From Angiostrongylus vasorum (Eukaryota; Nematoda; Chromadorea; Rhabditida; Metastrongylidae), in the NCBI GenBank assembly GCA_018806985.1, contig JADANN010000224.1, forward strand, positions 483,501 through 547,500: DNA of 64,000 nt, given 5' to 3'. Both the position numbers and the translations under genes were made by a program. Shown here piece by piece: positions 48,301 through 58,099 of this stretch. Below the pieces are notes generated by a model. It saw only the letters and a program-made list of their open reading frames with translations. It made no database searches and was not told where the DNA came from. How positions within the stretch are numbered: position 1 is the stretch's first letter; every line of letters starts with the position of its first letter.

Positions 48301-49934
48301 TTCCGTTCGCTGTCCTACTACCCCACCTCTATTTTGTGTGAAATGCTTTCTGAACCATCCAAAGATTGAGCAGTTCAGGAACTCCTTTAAGAGGGCATTG
48401 AGCATCTGAATCAATAGGCCATGTCTGTTGTTTCCTAATGTAACTTAGGGAGATCGATGATGGATTGGATAGCGCAATCATTCAACACTTTTGTATAAAG
48501 GGCGGTAACATAGAAGGACTCCATCACCTACGCGCTGATAGTACACGTGTTACGTAGACGATCCAAGAATATCTGGATGTTGGTGAGATGGGAAGATGAG
48601 CTGGTATTTGTTTCAGGAACTGGATGAGACTTGGTATAGAAACCAAGCTATTCTATCCGTGGGCCCATCTACACAGATGATGATGGCTCTTATCTTAAAT
48701 AATGATGGATCGCTAGACGCAAGATTATCAGTGGGTGCTAACTTATCAGTTCTGATAAGTTTTGAGTTGAGAAATTACTGATGTTTTTTAAACCTGTTTC
48801 TTTTGCCACTTTGACCCATTCATTTTTTTGTTCGGCTTTCGCATTTGACTTTGAATTCCTTTTCAGAAGACTCGAACTTCTCTCATACCACTTTTTGTGT
48901 TTCTTTTAGGTTCAAACGAAACTTTTCTGCGCAATAATGGTTAAGGGTTTTGAAAGCTTCATTTGCAAGTATCCGAAAGTTGCTATCAACTTCATTCATG
49001 TGATCTTGTCTCAGGAATGCTTGAGGAAGCAGCGTTAGTGGTAATGTTTTGAAGTAGATGTCACCATCATCCTACAAGAATCCAAAACTCCAACGCATAA
49101 AACAGGCGAAGCATTTCGGATTAATGCCAAGAATCAAAAATGAATCGCAGGTAGCAATGCCTCGTTATCACGCGTGATCTCGTGCAGTACCTATGAGTGA
49201 TATTTTTGATTTGAAAGAGATGCATTATCCATCCATATGAAGAATATGCGTTTAGTCTCCACGTGAAATACCCACGTGAAAGACTTCTAGAGAGCAGTGA
49301 GTGTCTGAAGAGGCTGTTTTGTTTCTAATGCGATTGAGATTGAGGTACCATCGTTTCTCCATTGAGGTTATTTAGGTGTTTGGCTGATTAATTTGCGGTT
49401 AGCATGACCTTTGCAGGTTCTGAAGAAGGTGAATTCTGTCGAAACGTCAGCTGTTGTGAATAAATGCTTTGTAAGAAAAAACTACTTATACTGTTACAAG
49501 ATATAAGCAACAGGTGTCGTTGCTATTCCTATAGTTTGGTGTTCGTCAAGGACCAACTTATGAGTTGTTATGCTCCATTGTTGCATATATTTTAGAATAT
49601 GTGCTTGTTAACTTGTAGAATCATTAATGACGGGCGTTCTTTTTCACCGTGGTTCGCCACAATCCTCCCACAGCAACAAACACGCATGTATCACCACCAT
49701 CGTTTTGTCATCTATCCTGTGCTCGAAGCAGGGAACAATACAACCATATAACATCTTCATTCGAAGAGTCTGAATTATATGTAAAATGATGGTCTTAAAA
49801 ACACTAAACAAACCTTAACATAGATGTTTATTAACAATACATAAGTTAACATATACATGCGTATGTAGGTACATATGTAAATATCTGTATGTGTTTGTGT
49901 AATACGTATGTTTATACACGTATAAGTGCATTTA

Positions 49935-49975
<41 letters not shown>

Positions 49976-52900
49976 ATGGATGCGTGTAGCGCAGTGGGTA
50001 GAGTGTAGTGCACACGGGTTCGATTTTTGCGCCCCCCAGATCCATTCCATCTTTTCGAGCTCGGTAAATTGGTACCAGAACCACCTGAGAGGATGGCAAC
50101 ACTGACGCGATACATCGACAGGGCACTGCGAGTGAATGTATAGGTCATATTATGCATTCAGTCAACTGTAACGATGCTTGATGAAGTCGAATGTATGACA
50201 GCGCATCTCTCAGGGGATTAATCAACACTGAGAGCTTTATGCTTTAGCTTCAAGTATATTTAAGAAGGATGATGTTATGTGAGGAAAACTGTAGTGTACT
50301 AGTTTGATTTTGCTAGTGTTAACTAGTTTAGCTTGCTTTTTTTCTAGTTCTAACTATTTTTTTGCTTACATCTCGGCACCCTTTGTGGCTTTTTTTCACA
50401 TAATATTCGGGCTCGAAAAAGACTAGGCAATAAGTGAAAGTTAAGAATTTGTATATGTATATTTACATATTTACTTATTCATACATATATCCTCCCAACG
50501 GTTTACCGCCTCATCGTGGATGGGAGGTGTTCCTGGGTGTGGGGCTGCGATGTACAGCGGGGAGATTCGTCCCCCGGCAGGGTCTCCCAAGCTGAGAAGG
50601 AGTCCGGCGTTTCTATCAGGAAGCCTAGCTAAGAGTAAACCAATGCCAGGATCCACCACCGTCCTGGTATCAAAGTCGCCTGGTGGCAAATCTCCGTCTG
50701 ATCCACAAGGGCTCCGACTGCCTGTGGTGGTGAAGACCTGGGGCGAGACTTAGGGCCTGGCTGACCTCAGGGATTCCAGGGAACCACAATGGCTTAACCA
50801 GCAATTCTCCGCAAAGTGGTGATTGTGCTGGGGTCCACACAACCAGTGAGGACGGGCCGTTCAAGTATCAAGCATCATAATGAGGAAGATTGCGACCCGC
50901 GCACCGTGCTCACGAACGCTTCCATCCCTCTTGAGTCTACCAATCACTGCCAGACTTCTCTAGGAGGAAACCAACGGTAACGTGATATATCGTTATACCT
51001 CTATGCACTGAAGCACCTTAGTGATTCTTAATGGAGTGGAATGCATGGGCTCACTCTTAAATGGTCAATACTGGGGCTTTGCACTTTATCCTTTTACCAT
51101 TCTGCATTAATTGGTTGAATAACTCTTATGTTATAGGTTTGGTGAAGTGGTCAATATAAACCTATTGCGTCATGCCGACACTGGGAAATCCAGAGGGTTT
51201 TGTTTCTTGTGCTATCAAGACCAAAGAAGCACCGTGCTAGCTGTTGACAACTTCAATGGTATAACTGTGAGTAGACGAACTTTGTTTCAATCAAAACTAC
51301 CTCATAATTTCGTTTATTTTTGTAGCTACTTAAGCAAAGTAATGCGAGTGGATCACGTTGAACAGTACAAAGTTCCAAAGTACAAAGAGAACGCAGATGA
51401 AGAGTCGAAGCGATTGTGGGAGGAGGGTTGTGCTCCAAAACCTATACTAAGAGCCGAAATAGGTATATGCTTTAACATGTTTTTTTGCTGTTATATTTTA
51501 GCTTTTTATTAGCAGTATTTATATGGTACTTCTTTTTTGCATGAATCCTACTTTTTAATGTGTTGGCTTTAAATAGGAGACTCAAAAAGGTGCTGTCAAA
51601 TTGTTGCGGATGTTTAATAGAATGTCGTGCCACCTTATTGTTTTTTACGACCGTCGTGATTTATATAACAGTCAAGAGCAATCGGAGATGTTTTTCCTTC
51701 TTTTTGTTTGCGGCGTCTATGTTACACGTTTATATTCAGCCTGCTGTAAGAATAGTAGGAACTAATAATAATAATAGGAATTGTAGGTGAAATAGATTGT
51801 ATACTTCTAATTACATCTGCAGTAGATGTTTTGAGTTACGGCTTTTAGTTTCTTTTGCACATAATGAGTAAAGGAGAGTAGTGTCTACCTAGTTCACTTT
51901 AACCCTTTGATTTCATCGTATCGTCAGCGATACGCTGTTTTCAAGTATTCAACTATTTTGTACTTCATAATTATTTCAGAGTTATGTTAGCAGAATGGAG
52001 AGTCGAACATTCAACCTTCTCTTGTGTATGTGTGTGTGTGTGTGTGTTTGCATATTTATTTTATTTACTTGTGAAAACCCTAGATATATCATATTTTTTA
52101 ATTCTTTTGTAACCATGCGCTTGATTTCAACACGTATACTGGCAGACTGTACCGCCCTATAGATACTCATTTGGATTCGCACGCTTTTTGATTTCTTTTG
52201 TCGCACTAGAGTCTTCCTTATCAGGCTTTCTGAAATCAATCAGTAGCTAACACAGATATACTGGATGTTGGCCGGCTAAAGCTCCATTTTGCGCTTAGAA
52301 ATGTACCAAAAACTTTTTAGAACGACTCCAGTGACACAAGATTTGAGTGGTAATCAGTTATTATTTCAGTTCTAATCGCGATAGCTATATAATCGTTATC
52401 ATATAGAGTGCGCAAGTATAAAAGTACTGGAATAGAACTAGCGTAAGTTGCAAAATACTTTCAAATGCCAGTAGTAGTGTGTGTATGTATGTGTGGTGTG
52501 TGTGTGCGACCGACCATTGTAACGTTTAGTAAATAACAGCTTAGACACCACTCACGCTGACAAAGCGATAGATTAAAGTCTCTTCCACAATCCTGTCGTG
52601 CTCACAACACCTCGATTCTTTCGGGTACCAAAAAATTATCGTCTAATATCGAAAAAACCAGCAGCAGCGTAGTAGCCCAAAATTTAGGAATGCTCCGACG
52701 CGCCGGCCTCGTGAAATTAGACGTAATCGCGGAAGAGTTAACATTTGTGGTGACACATCAAATACCTTTATCATCGACTGCGGTCTCTTTGTTGCTCTTT
52801 TACACAAATGAATCGCCGCAAGAGTCATGCAGACAAGAAAAACCCCTCCCAAAGTTTTTTTTTGGAAATTTTGTACGTACAGCCTAACTTTTCTCGGACC

Positions 52901-55900
52901 ACGTTGCTTCAGCACGCTTAATAAATAGAGAGCGTATTGATTTAATACAAAAGAGTATCCTATTGAAATCTCCCTCATATGAGGGGATCTCGAGCCGGTA
53001 AGTCGCGAGGCTACGTGGCGCGTCCCCAGGTGGCGGATAGGGGGGTTAATCGCGGACCAAAAGCGACCTTTGCTTCCCTGAGACGCAGGTGGATCCAGAG
53101 GATGGACTCCCTGTTTCTGCTGCGCCGATTTGGCACATACTTTCTGCATTTACGGGGCATATTCATGCATGCGTGTGTGGGTGCGTTCTGGTTTATGCAG
53201 ATTGTATTCTACGAGTCAATTCGGCCAAAAGCCTGCAATCAAGTGACAGGGAAAGTATATGGGAGGCGGTTAGGATTCGCCTCCAACAAATAAGCTCCAT
53301 GTCCACTCTGGGAGAGCCTGGCAAGCTACCCCGTGAGTATACCCAGCTCCCCACGTTCAGAGCCCAGCAAGCTATACGTGGGTATTAAAAAATGCTAAAC
53401 ACAGCAAAAAGAAATGGCCTCATTAACCCTGACCCGCGAAAGAGCCCCCTAATTTCGCAGCGTTGGGTAGGACGAGTACGAAGAGGCTGCTAAAATCTCA
53501 GGGGCCAATGGAAGCTGCCTGGATATCAAAGGACTATGGTGACGATCTGTACCTACAGTGCACGTACACATGCATCCGAGTCCTCGATAGAAGACTTGCT
53601 CATGCAAGCAAGAGGGATAAAGTACGACGTTATCGGCCTGGCCGAGACGAGACGACGTCAACCATTCAACGCCGTCTCTGACACCGGAGAAGAACTGTTC
53701 CTCGGAACATGCGACAGTAAAGGAGTTGGCGGCGTCGGCGTTCTCGTCAACACGAGTTTGTCCATGAACATCGATTCGTTCGAACAACTTACAACCCTGA
53801 ATCGGACGTTTACGATTAAAAAGATATGGGATCAATTCCGGCTTTGACAATCCTCGTCGTTTAACGCGCCGACGTCAAACTATGACGAAGAAGAAGTCGA
53901 AGCATTTTATATGGACTTGGAGAACTTATACAGAGAAGACCACACATTCTTCAAGGTCATCATTGGAGATTTCAACGCCAAGATTGGACCAAGAAGAACG
54001 TCTGAAGAACGTCACATTGGGACCCACGGATTAGAATGGAACGAACAGGGTGAGCGGCTGTCTGAATTTATCATGGCGATCAAAACAGTCCATGGTAACT
54101 CACAATTCCAGAAGCCCCACCCGTCACCGCTGGACGTGGGAGTCTCCCATGGAGAGTACCATAACGAAATAGACCACATCGTAGTAAATGAAGGTTTTGC
54201 CTAACCGATGTCGCTGTTGTCCCAAAATTCTACACGGGATCAGACCACTGTCTCCTTCGTGCAAGATTCTATTTCTCGCGCAAAGGAGAAAAAAGCCGCT
54301 AATTTCAAAAAACGAACTCCCAGAACCAGCGCAAACTGGGACTTATTCAACTCATAGTCGGCTGTTGGGAATATGTCTTTGTCTATAACATCGACGAAGA
54401 ATACGATCGGCTCATTCAACATCATCACGTCAGCGCTATGAAAGCTGAGAGTTGGAAAGTCACCAAGAGACGTCTGTCTACAGAAACACTAGAGCTAATA
54501 CGCCAGCGTGGAATCGCACGAGCTGCAGGGCAACCGCGAACTAACGTCCGAGCTTGCATAACAGTACAGACATGCGATAAAAGAAGATCTTAAAGAGAAG
54601 AGCAGCTGTAATGGTCGAAGCTGCAGAGGCTGGGAAAAGCATTCGCAAAGCCCTAGCGAAGCTTCGCCAATTACAAGACCAAAATGATTGCACTCCGACG
54701 CCCAGACGGAGCAGTTACAGCGTCCAGAAAGGCAATGGAGAAAGATCATTCACGAATACTACTCACGATCTCTTCGATAGCCACGTCCACCTTCCGTCAT
54801 ATGAAATAAAGGAGGATGGATATGTTGTACCACCGGTTCTCCCTTCCGAAATCCGACATGCCATTTCGTCGGTGAAAAAATCGAACAGCACCAGGTCCGG
54901 AGAGGATAAGATCAGAACACCTGAAGAACCTTCCGTCAATCCTCGTAAACACACTGGCTCGGCTCTTCACACGTTACCTGTCCAAATGCAAGGTCCCTAC
55001 CCACTGGAACACCAGCAAGACCGTGTTATTGTTCAAGAAGGGTGACCTACAGGATATCGGCAACTATCGTCCAATCTGCTTACTGTCTGTCGTCTACAAA
55101 CTTTCTCACTCGAGTCATCCTAAACAGGATTGACGGAACACTGGACAGAAGGGGACAGCCATGTGAGCAAGCAGGGTTTCGAAAAGGATTTAGTACGATG
55201 GACCACATCCACATGGTAACAAGGCTCATTGACGTATCGCGAGAGTACAAAAGACCGCTCTGTCTCACCTTCATCGATTTAACAAAAGGCCTTTGATTCA
55301 GTCGAGATAGAAGCAGTCTTGGAAGCGCTGGGATAGTCAAGGAGTCCCTACTCAGTACATAAAGATTCTTCGTGTGAGCTGTACAAAAAAATTTCACAAC
55401 CAAGGTATCACCATTCTACGACGATGTTTTCATTGACGTCAAAAGAGGAGTTAGGCAAGGGCGATACCATCTCGCCAAAATTGTTTACCGCCACCTTCCA
55501 GAACGTCATGCGAACATTGGAATGGGATAATATGAGAGTGAAAATCGATGGTCGGCAGTCACACAATCTTCGCTTTGCTGATGACATCGTCCTTATAACA
55601 CCAAACATTAGCCAGGCGGAACGTGTGCTTACCGACTTTGATAAAGCCTGTGGAAAGATTGGTCTTCAACTAAATCTCACAAAAACGATGTTCATGATGA
55701 ACGGATTGGTTTCGCATGCACCCATTCATGCTCAACGGAACGAATATCTGCGAATCCTCCAGTTATATCTGTCTAGGTCGGGAAATCAATATGATGAACG
55801 ACCTAGCTCCAGAGCAGAGCAGAGCAGAAGGAAACGAGCGGCTTGGGGCTGCTTTCAAAGAGCATCAAGGATGTAGTGAAGAGAACAAGGAACACCCGAC

Positions 55901-57403
55901 TCCGTGCCCACCTTTTCGACTCAACGGTACTTCCTGCCCTAACGTATTTGTCAGGAACTTGGTCGCTGCGTAAGCAGGTTGAAAGGTCACTTAGTGTTAT
56001 CGAACGCCCAGTCGAAAGGGCGATGCTAGGAGTATTCCGTTCCGATCTGCGTCGACGATCAAAAAATTAAAGATGCCGTTCTGTACGCCAAACAGGCGAA
56101 GATAAGGTGGACGGGACACGTAATGCGTATGAATGACAACCGGTGGACAAAAGCCGCTAATGGCTGGATTCCTCGGGGATGTCAAACGTACTGCAGGAAG
56201 AACGCCGACCCAGTAGTCAGAGCTATTCACGAAGAGCCTAGAAGAAAGATATGATGCTCGACAAGTCCCTAGACGAGGAGAACCCACTGGGCTGCTCTTG
56301 CACGCGACAGGGGAAAAATGGAAGACTTACTGGCGCCCGCTCGAGTCACTCGACGATCAACGGGACTACAGGTGATACAGGTGATCCTACTGGAAATTTG
56401 TGCGCAGAAAGAAACAGCTGGAAACAAAATGAATTGAAACCAATTCATGGATTGGATTCTTCGCTCTCCTCACATATGCTTTAAAGTCAACGAATATTGT
56501 CGTTAATATATCAGATGTCTGATGTCCTGTAAATCCCACGTACTTTGCGTCTATTAAATTTTGGCTCGTAGAAGAAGTGAATCATATTCTTAGATGTGAC
56601 ACCTGTTTTTATTCGAAATATATAAGAATAATTAGTTAGAGTGCAACAAAGTGTAACGCAGGTTTCTGTGTCCACATCATGGTGTGCTGTAGGATTGTAG
56701 ATGAGTCTCAACCCAAAAAAGGGCAAGGATACCGAGATTGACGCAGACAATGCTATTGTGTCCTTAAAGGTAGCTTTAGTCGTTTTTCAGAAAAAAAATC
56801 GATTTTCCAAGTTGGTATTGTTTTCAGGAGGACGAAGAGCTCAGAGCGTTTAGAGCGAATCTAAAAGCGGATCAGAAACGAAAAAAAGAAGGAAAAGAAG
56901 AAGGCTAAGGAAGAAAAAAAAGAAGCTGAAAAAAGCTTATGAAAAGCACGAAGAATAATGTCAATACGGATTGGAAAGAACAAGCGAGGCTACTGGATAA
57001 ATCTCTGAAGGTCATTAATTTTCGAATGTTTGTGGTTCAGCTATTCTTTCGTGTTGTAGAGAGCGATAGAGGGAGATAAGAGGTAGAAAATATGGAAAGT
57101 TGATCTCTTATTTAGGAGGAAAAATTTCTATGGTCCAGATAAGCATTTCATCTTTGGAAAGAAAGACGAAACAGTTGAGGAGCCCACCCATAATATACGG
57201 CCTGATTTCGATAAGGTGTGTTTTAATTTTTTTAAAGTTATTTACTAAGCACATATAATGCCTTATCGATGGTAGTTTTAGGCTGATTGGCGTGATATTG
57301 AAATTTGGAAGGAAATACGTGAACGGGAAAAAAAGCTGAACAAGGACATAAGAAAATTGATTGGAAACCGGAAGAGCACTATGTATCAAGTCGATATCGT
57401 TAA
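42319..57403 (+). CDS. RBMX2: RBMX2/Ist3-type RRM splicing factor, seven exons
   Basis: RNA-binding spliceosome protein (RES-complex Ist3/RBMX2 family; the C. elegans name is not assigned here). Exons: 42319-42497, 51137-51266, 51326-51462, 56701-56769, 56828-57010, 57116-57215, 57282-57403. Exon 1 has the family start [17 protein letters not shown], then [19 protein letters not shown] (RNP2 region). Exon 2 has [20 protein letters not shown] (RNP1 core) and AVDNFNG. Exon 3 has [14 protein letters not shown] and WEEGCAPKP. Exons 4-6 are acidic or lysine-rich, with [13 protein letters not shown] and RPDF. Exon 7 has [17 protein letters not shown] and, one frame off, [15 protein letters not shown] then TAA at 57401. 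GT-AG introns except a weak GTCATT donor after exon 5. Introns 1 and 3 (8.6 and 5.2 kb) hold retroelements. Six one-base frame slips, most in A-runs, break the assembled frame. Confidence 0.9.
42765..43013 (+). mobile_element. Family-2 element, copy f, internally deleted
   Basis: 5' end CCCTCCCAACAGTTTACCGC and 3' end CCATCCAAGTATCCAAGTAA. About 140 bases are missing between GGGAGGTGTTTC and CACCACCGTCCTGGTG. Lies in intron 1 of the RBMX2-like gene. Confidence 0.75.
43209..43245 (+). ncRNA. Hammerhead-like core, solo PLE terminus
   Basis: AGGCT, CTGAGGA, AGGCGAAATCGCG, GAAA, CGTC, AGCCA. Stem I is GGCT/AGCC, fully paired and different from the other copies, i.e. compensating. Stem II is damaged (CGCG instead of CGCC). 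No PLE coding sequence is next to it. Confidence 0.55.
43345..43615 (-). mobile_element. SINE-1 copy
   Basis: On the plus strand: AAAGCTATCGACGTTGATTA, CCCTGAGGGACACCCCATGC, CAAGTCTGGTACCGATGTG, ending CGCTGCGCTACACGCGC. In intron 1 of the RBMX2-like gene, opposite strand. Confidence 0.8.
43616..43959. other. Intronic spacer, nothing recognised
   Basis: T-rich sequence in intron 1 of the RBMX2-like gene. Confidence 0.4.
43960..44100 (-). mobile_element. PLE terminal remnant
   Basis: CAAGCACACACTAGGTTGTT, ATTTATCTAAAAATGC, TTTCGCCTTCTTCCTCCC and CTAGTCAGCCAAACAACTTT match, in order, the PLE end at 7.21-7.33 kb. The ribozyme-like core is broken. Confidence 0.5.
44285..46605 (-). mobile_element. 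RTE LINE copy E, 5'-truncated
   Basis: On the minus strand: endonuclease end (about 46.6-46.3 kb), linker with [16 protein letters not shown] (45.97 kb), [15 protein letters not shown], then RT. Motif A is broken (GLKKAFNS at 45.34 kb), motif C is [12 protein letters not shown] at 45.09 kb, and the 3' end lies near 44.29 kb with an AGGTGATACAG tail. It lies antisense in intron 1 of the RBMX2-like gene. Confidence 0.88.
46606..47084. other. Intronic spacer, nothing recognised
   Basis: AT-rich sequence between RTE copy E and PLE copy 2. Confidence 0.4.
47108..47145 (-). ncRNA. Hammerhead-like core, decayed (left terminus of PLE copy 2)
   Basis: Minus strand GTGAAGA, AGGCGAAACCACC, AAAC, ATC, AGCTA: both conserved core strands carry substitutions. 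Kept here as the mirror of the core at 49.4 kb. Confidence 0.4.
49415..49453 (+). ncRNA. Hammerhead-like core (right terminus of PLE copy 2)
   Basis: AGGTT, CTGAAGA, AGGTGAATTCTGTC, GAAA, CGTC, AGCTG. Core strands and cleavage triplet GTC are intact; stem I is GGTT/AGCT with G-U pairs; stem II is weak. Confidence 0.5.
49937..49972 (+). repeat. (TA)n microsatellite
   Basis: About 18 TA units directly 5' of a SINE-1 copy. Confidence 0.9.
49978..50245 (+). mobile_element. SINE-1 copy with tRNA-like head
   Basis: Head GCGTGTAGCGCAGTGGGTAG (A box) and GGGTTCGATTTTTG (the B box closest to the tRNA consensus among the copies), body with GGTACCAGAACCACC, 3' end CTCAGGGGATTAATCAACAC and GAGAGCTTTATGCTTTA. 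Confidence 0.8.
50491..50878 (+). mobile_element. Family-2 dispersed element, copy g
   Basis: Good reference copy: CCTCCCAACGGTTTACCGCC to TTCAAGTATCAAGCATCA. Head words TGGATGGGAGG and GAGATTCGTCCCC are tRNA-box-like. Open frames cover it on both strands. Confidence 0.85.
50885..51095 (+). mobile_element. SINE-1 copy, old
   Basis: TTCCATCCCTCTTGAGTCTA, CACTGCCAGACTTCTCTAGG, GTGGAATGCATGGGC and GGGCTTTGCACTTTATCC follow the SINE-1 order. It ends about 40 bases before exon 2 of the RBMX2-like gene. Confidence 0.5.
51500..52970. other. Intron 3 sequence, nothing recognised except a GT repeat
   Basis: AT-rich intronic sequence. A (TG)n tract of about 26 bases lies at 52023-52049, and a shorter TGTGTG tract at 52.48-52.51 kb. 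A 168-codon minus-strand frame at 52643-53149 overlaps the RTE 5' region and is probably chance. Confidence 0.4.
52975..56395 (+). mobile_element. RTE-clade LINE copy F, near full length
   Basis: A GC-rich 5' region (about 52.98-53.5 kb) is followed by the endonuclease: [11 protein letters not shown] (catalytic Glu region) at 53.62 kb, [14 protein letters not shown] at 53.95 kb, and [13 protein letters not shown] (catalytic Asp-His) at 54.25 kb. After a linker, RT has [18 protein letters not shown] (55.16 kb), [11 protein letters not shown] (motif A, 55.26 kb), [16 protein letters not shown] (motif B, 55.46 kb), [13 protein letters not shown] (motif C, 55.57 kb) and LNLTKTMFM (motif D). The 3' end is ACAGGTGATACAGGTGATCC. 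At 3.4 kb it is close to the usual RTE length, but frameshifts and a few stops break the single ORF. Sense orientation in intron 3 of the RBMX2-like gene. Confidence 0.9.
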
Positions 57404-57839
57404 AAGTCGTATGTATATGTTGCCGTTTTTGTTTTACTGGTAATACATGATTCTCACTCATGCAGAAAATCTCGACATGATTGCTATCGAATGTACGTTG
57501 CGATCTTCTCTATACAATTTGTTTATATTTATGGCAGTTGCCTGTTAAACTTGACCCAAACGGATGAGCTGGCGGTCGCCACCCGTTGTCACATCTGTTG
57601 CCTCTTCATCATTCCGCTTCACGTGGCACACATGTCTTAGCTGCATTAGACTGGAATTTAGTCTCGACTAGGGTATAAGCGCTGAGACCAAAGTTGCGTT
57701 TTTGTTACACCGTATAATGTTTTTTAATCTTTTATTTCATTGAGCACATTGTATTGAAATTGTCGATGGTGAGTACTCGTGGAGTCTTCACATAATTGGC
57801 TAATAGTAATTGCCTAAAGGTACCGCCAAGTAATCAGAT

Positions 57840-58094
57840 AAACATTATGGATTGCAAACAGGCTTGGAATGGGAATGAACATTGATAGTGAAGTGAAAGT
57901 TGAGCTCAAGTAGACGCTTAAAGAACTACCGATGTAATTTTTCATTCCGGTTTAATAAGCACATCAGTGTACCTTGTCACACATGTGTTTGGTGGTATTT
58001 TTTTCTTAGGTCGAATTGCTTCGACACAAAACTTGGAATACACCCAAATAGTGTTCTTCGATCGGTTAAGAAGCGATCAAGCTTTGCTATCTAA
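57840..58094 (+). CDS. Candidate C-terminal exon pair, unrecognised
   Basis: A short exon at about 57863-57910 (LGMGMNIDSEVKVELK, acceptor AACAG, donor GTAGAC) would join after TTTTTTTCTTAG at 58.01 kb to SNCFDTKLGIHPNSVLRSV ending with a stop at 58092-58094. The frame is kept across the junction. Upstream exons are not found. No domain recognised. Confidence 0.3.
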
Positions 58095-58099
58095 TAGCG

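Larger units (their letters stand above)
47085..49475 (-). mobile_element. Penelope-like element copy 2, decayed, with inverted termini
   Basis: On the minus strand, from high to low coordinates: an N-terminal region (about 49.0-48.8 kb, with [16 protein letters not shown] and NLKETQKVV words), an RT remnant at 48.41-48.20 kb ([13 protein letters not shown], then [14 protein letters not shown] where PLE copy 1 has RYIDDCFVLCSTQE), a badly decayed GIY-YIG part at 47.8-47.5 kb, and a terminal repeat at 47.09-47.20 kb. A second terminal repeat, in the opposite orientation, lies at 49.37-49.48 kb. Inverted terminal repeats are a known PLE arrangement. It sits in intron 1 of the RBMX2-like gene. 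Confidence 0.75.

Noticed and set aside
52643..53149. A 168-codon minus-strand open frame
   Set aside because: It is antisense to the GC-rich RTE 5' region and has no domain or splice signals.
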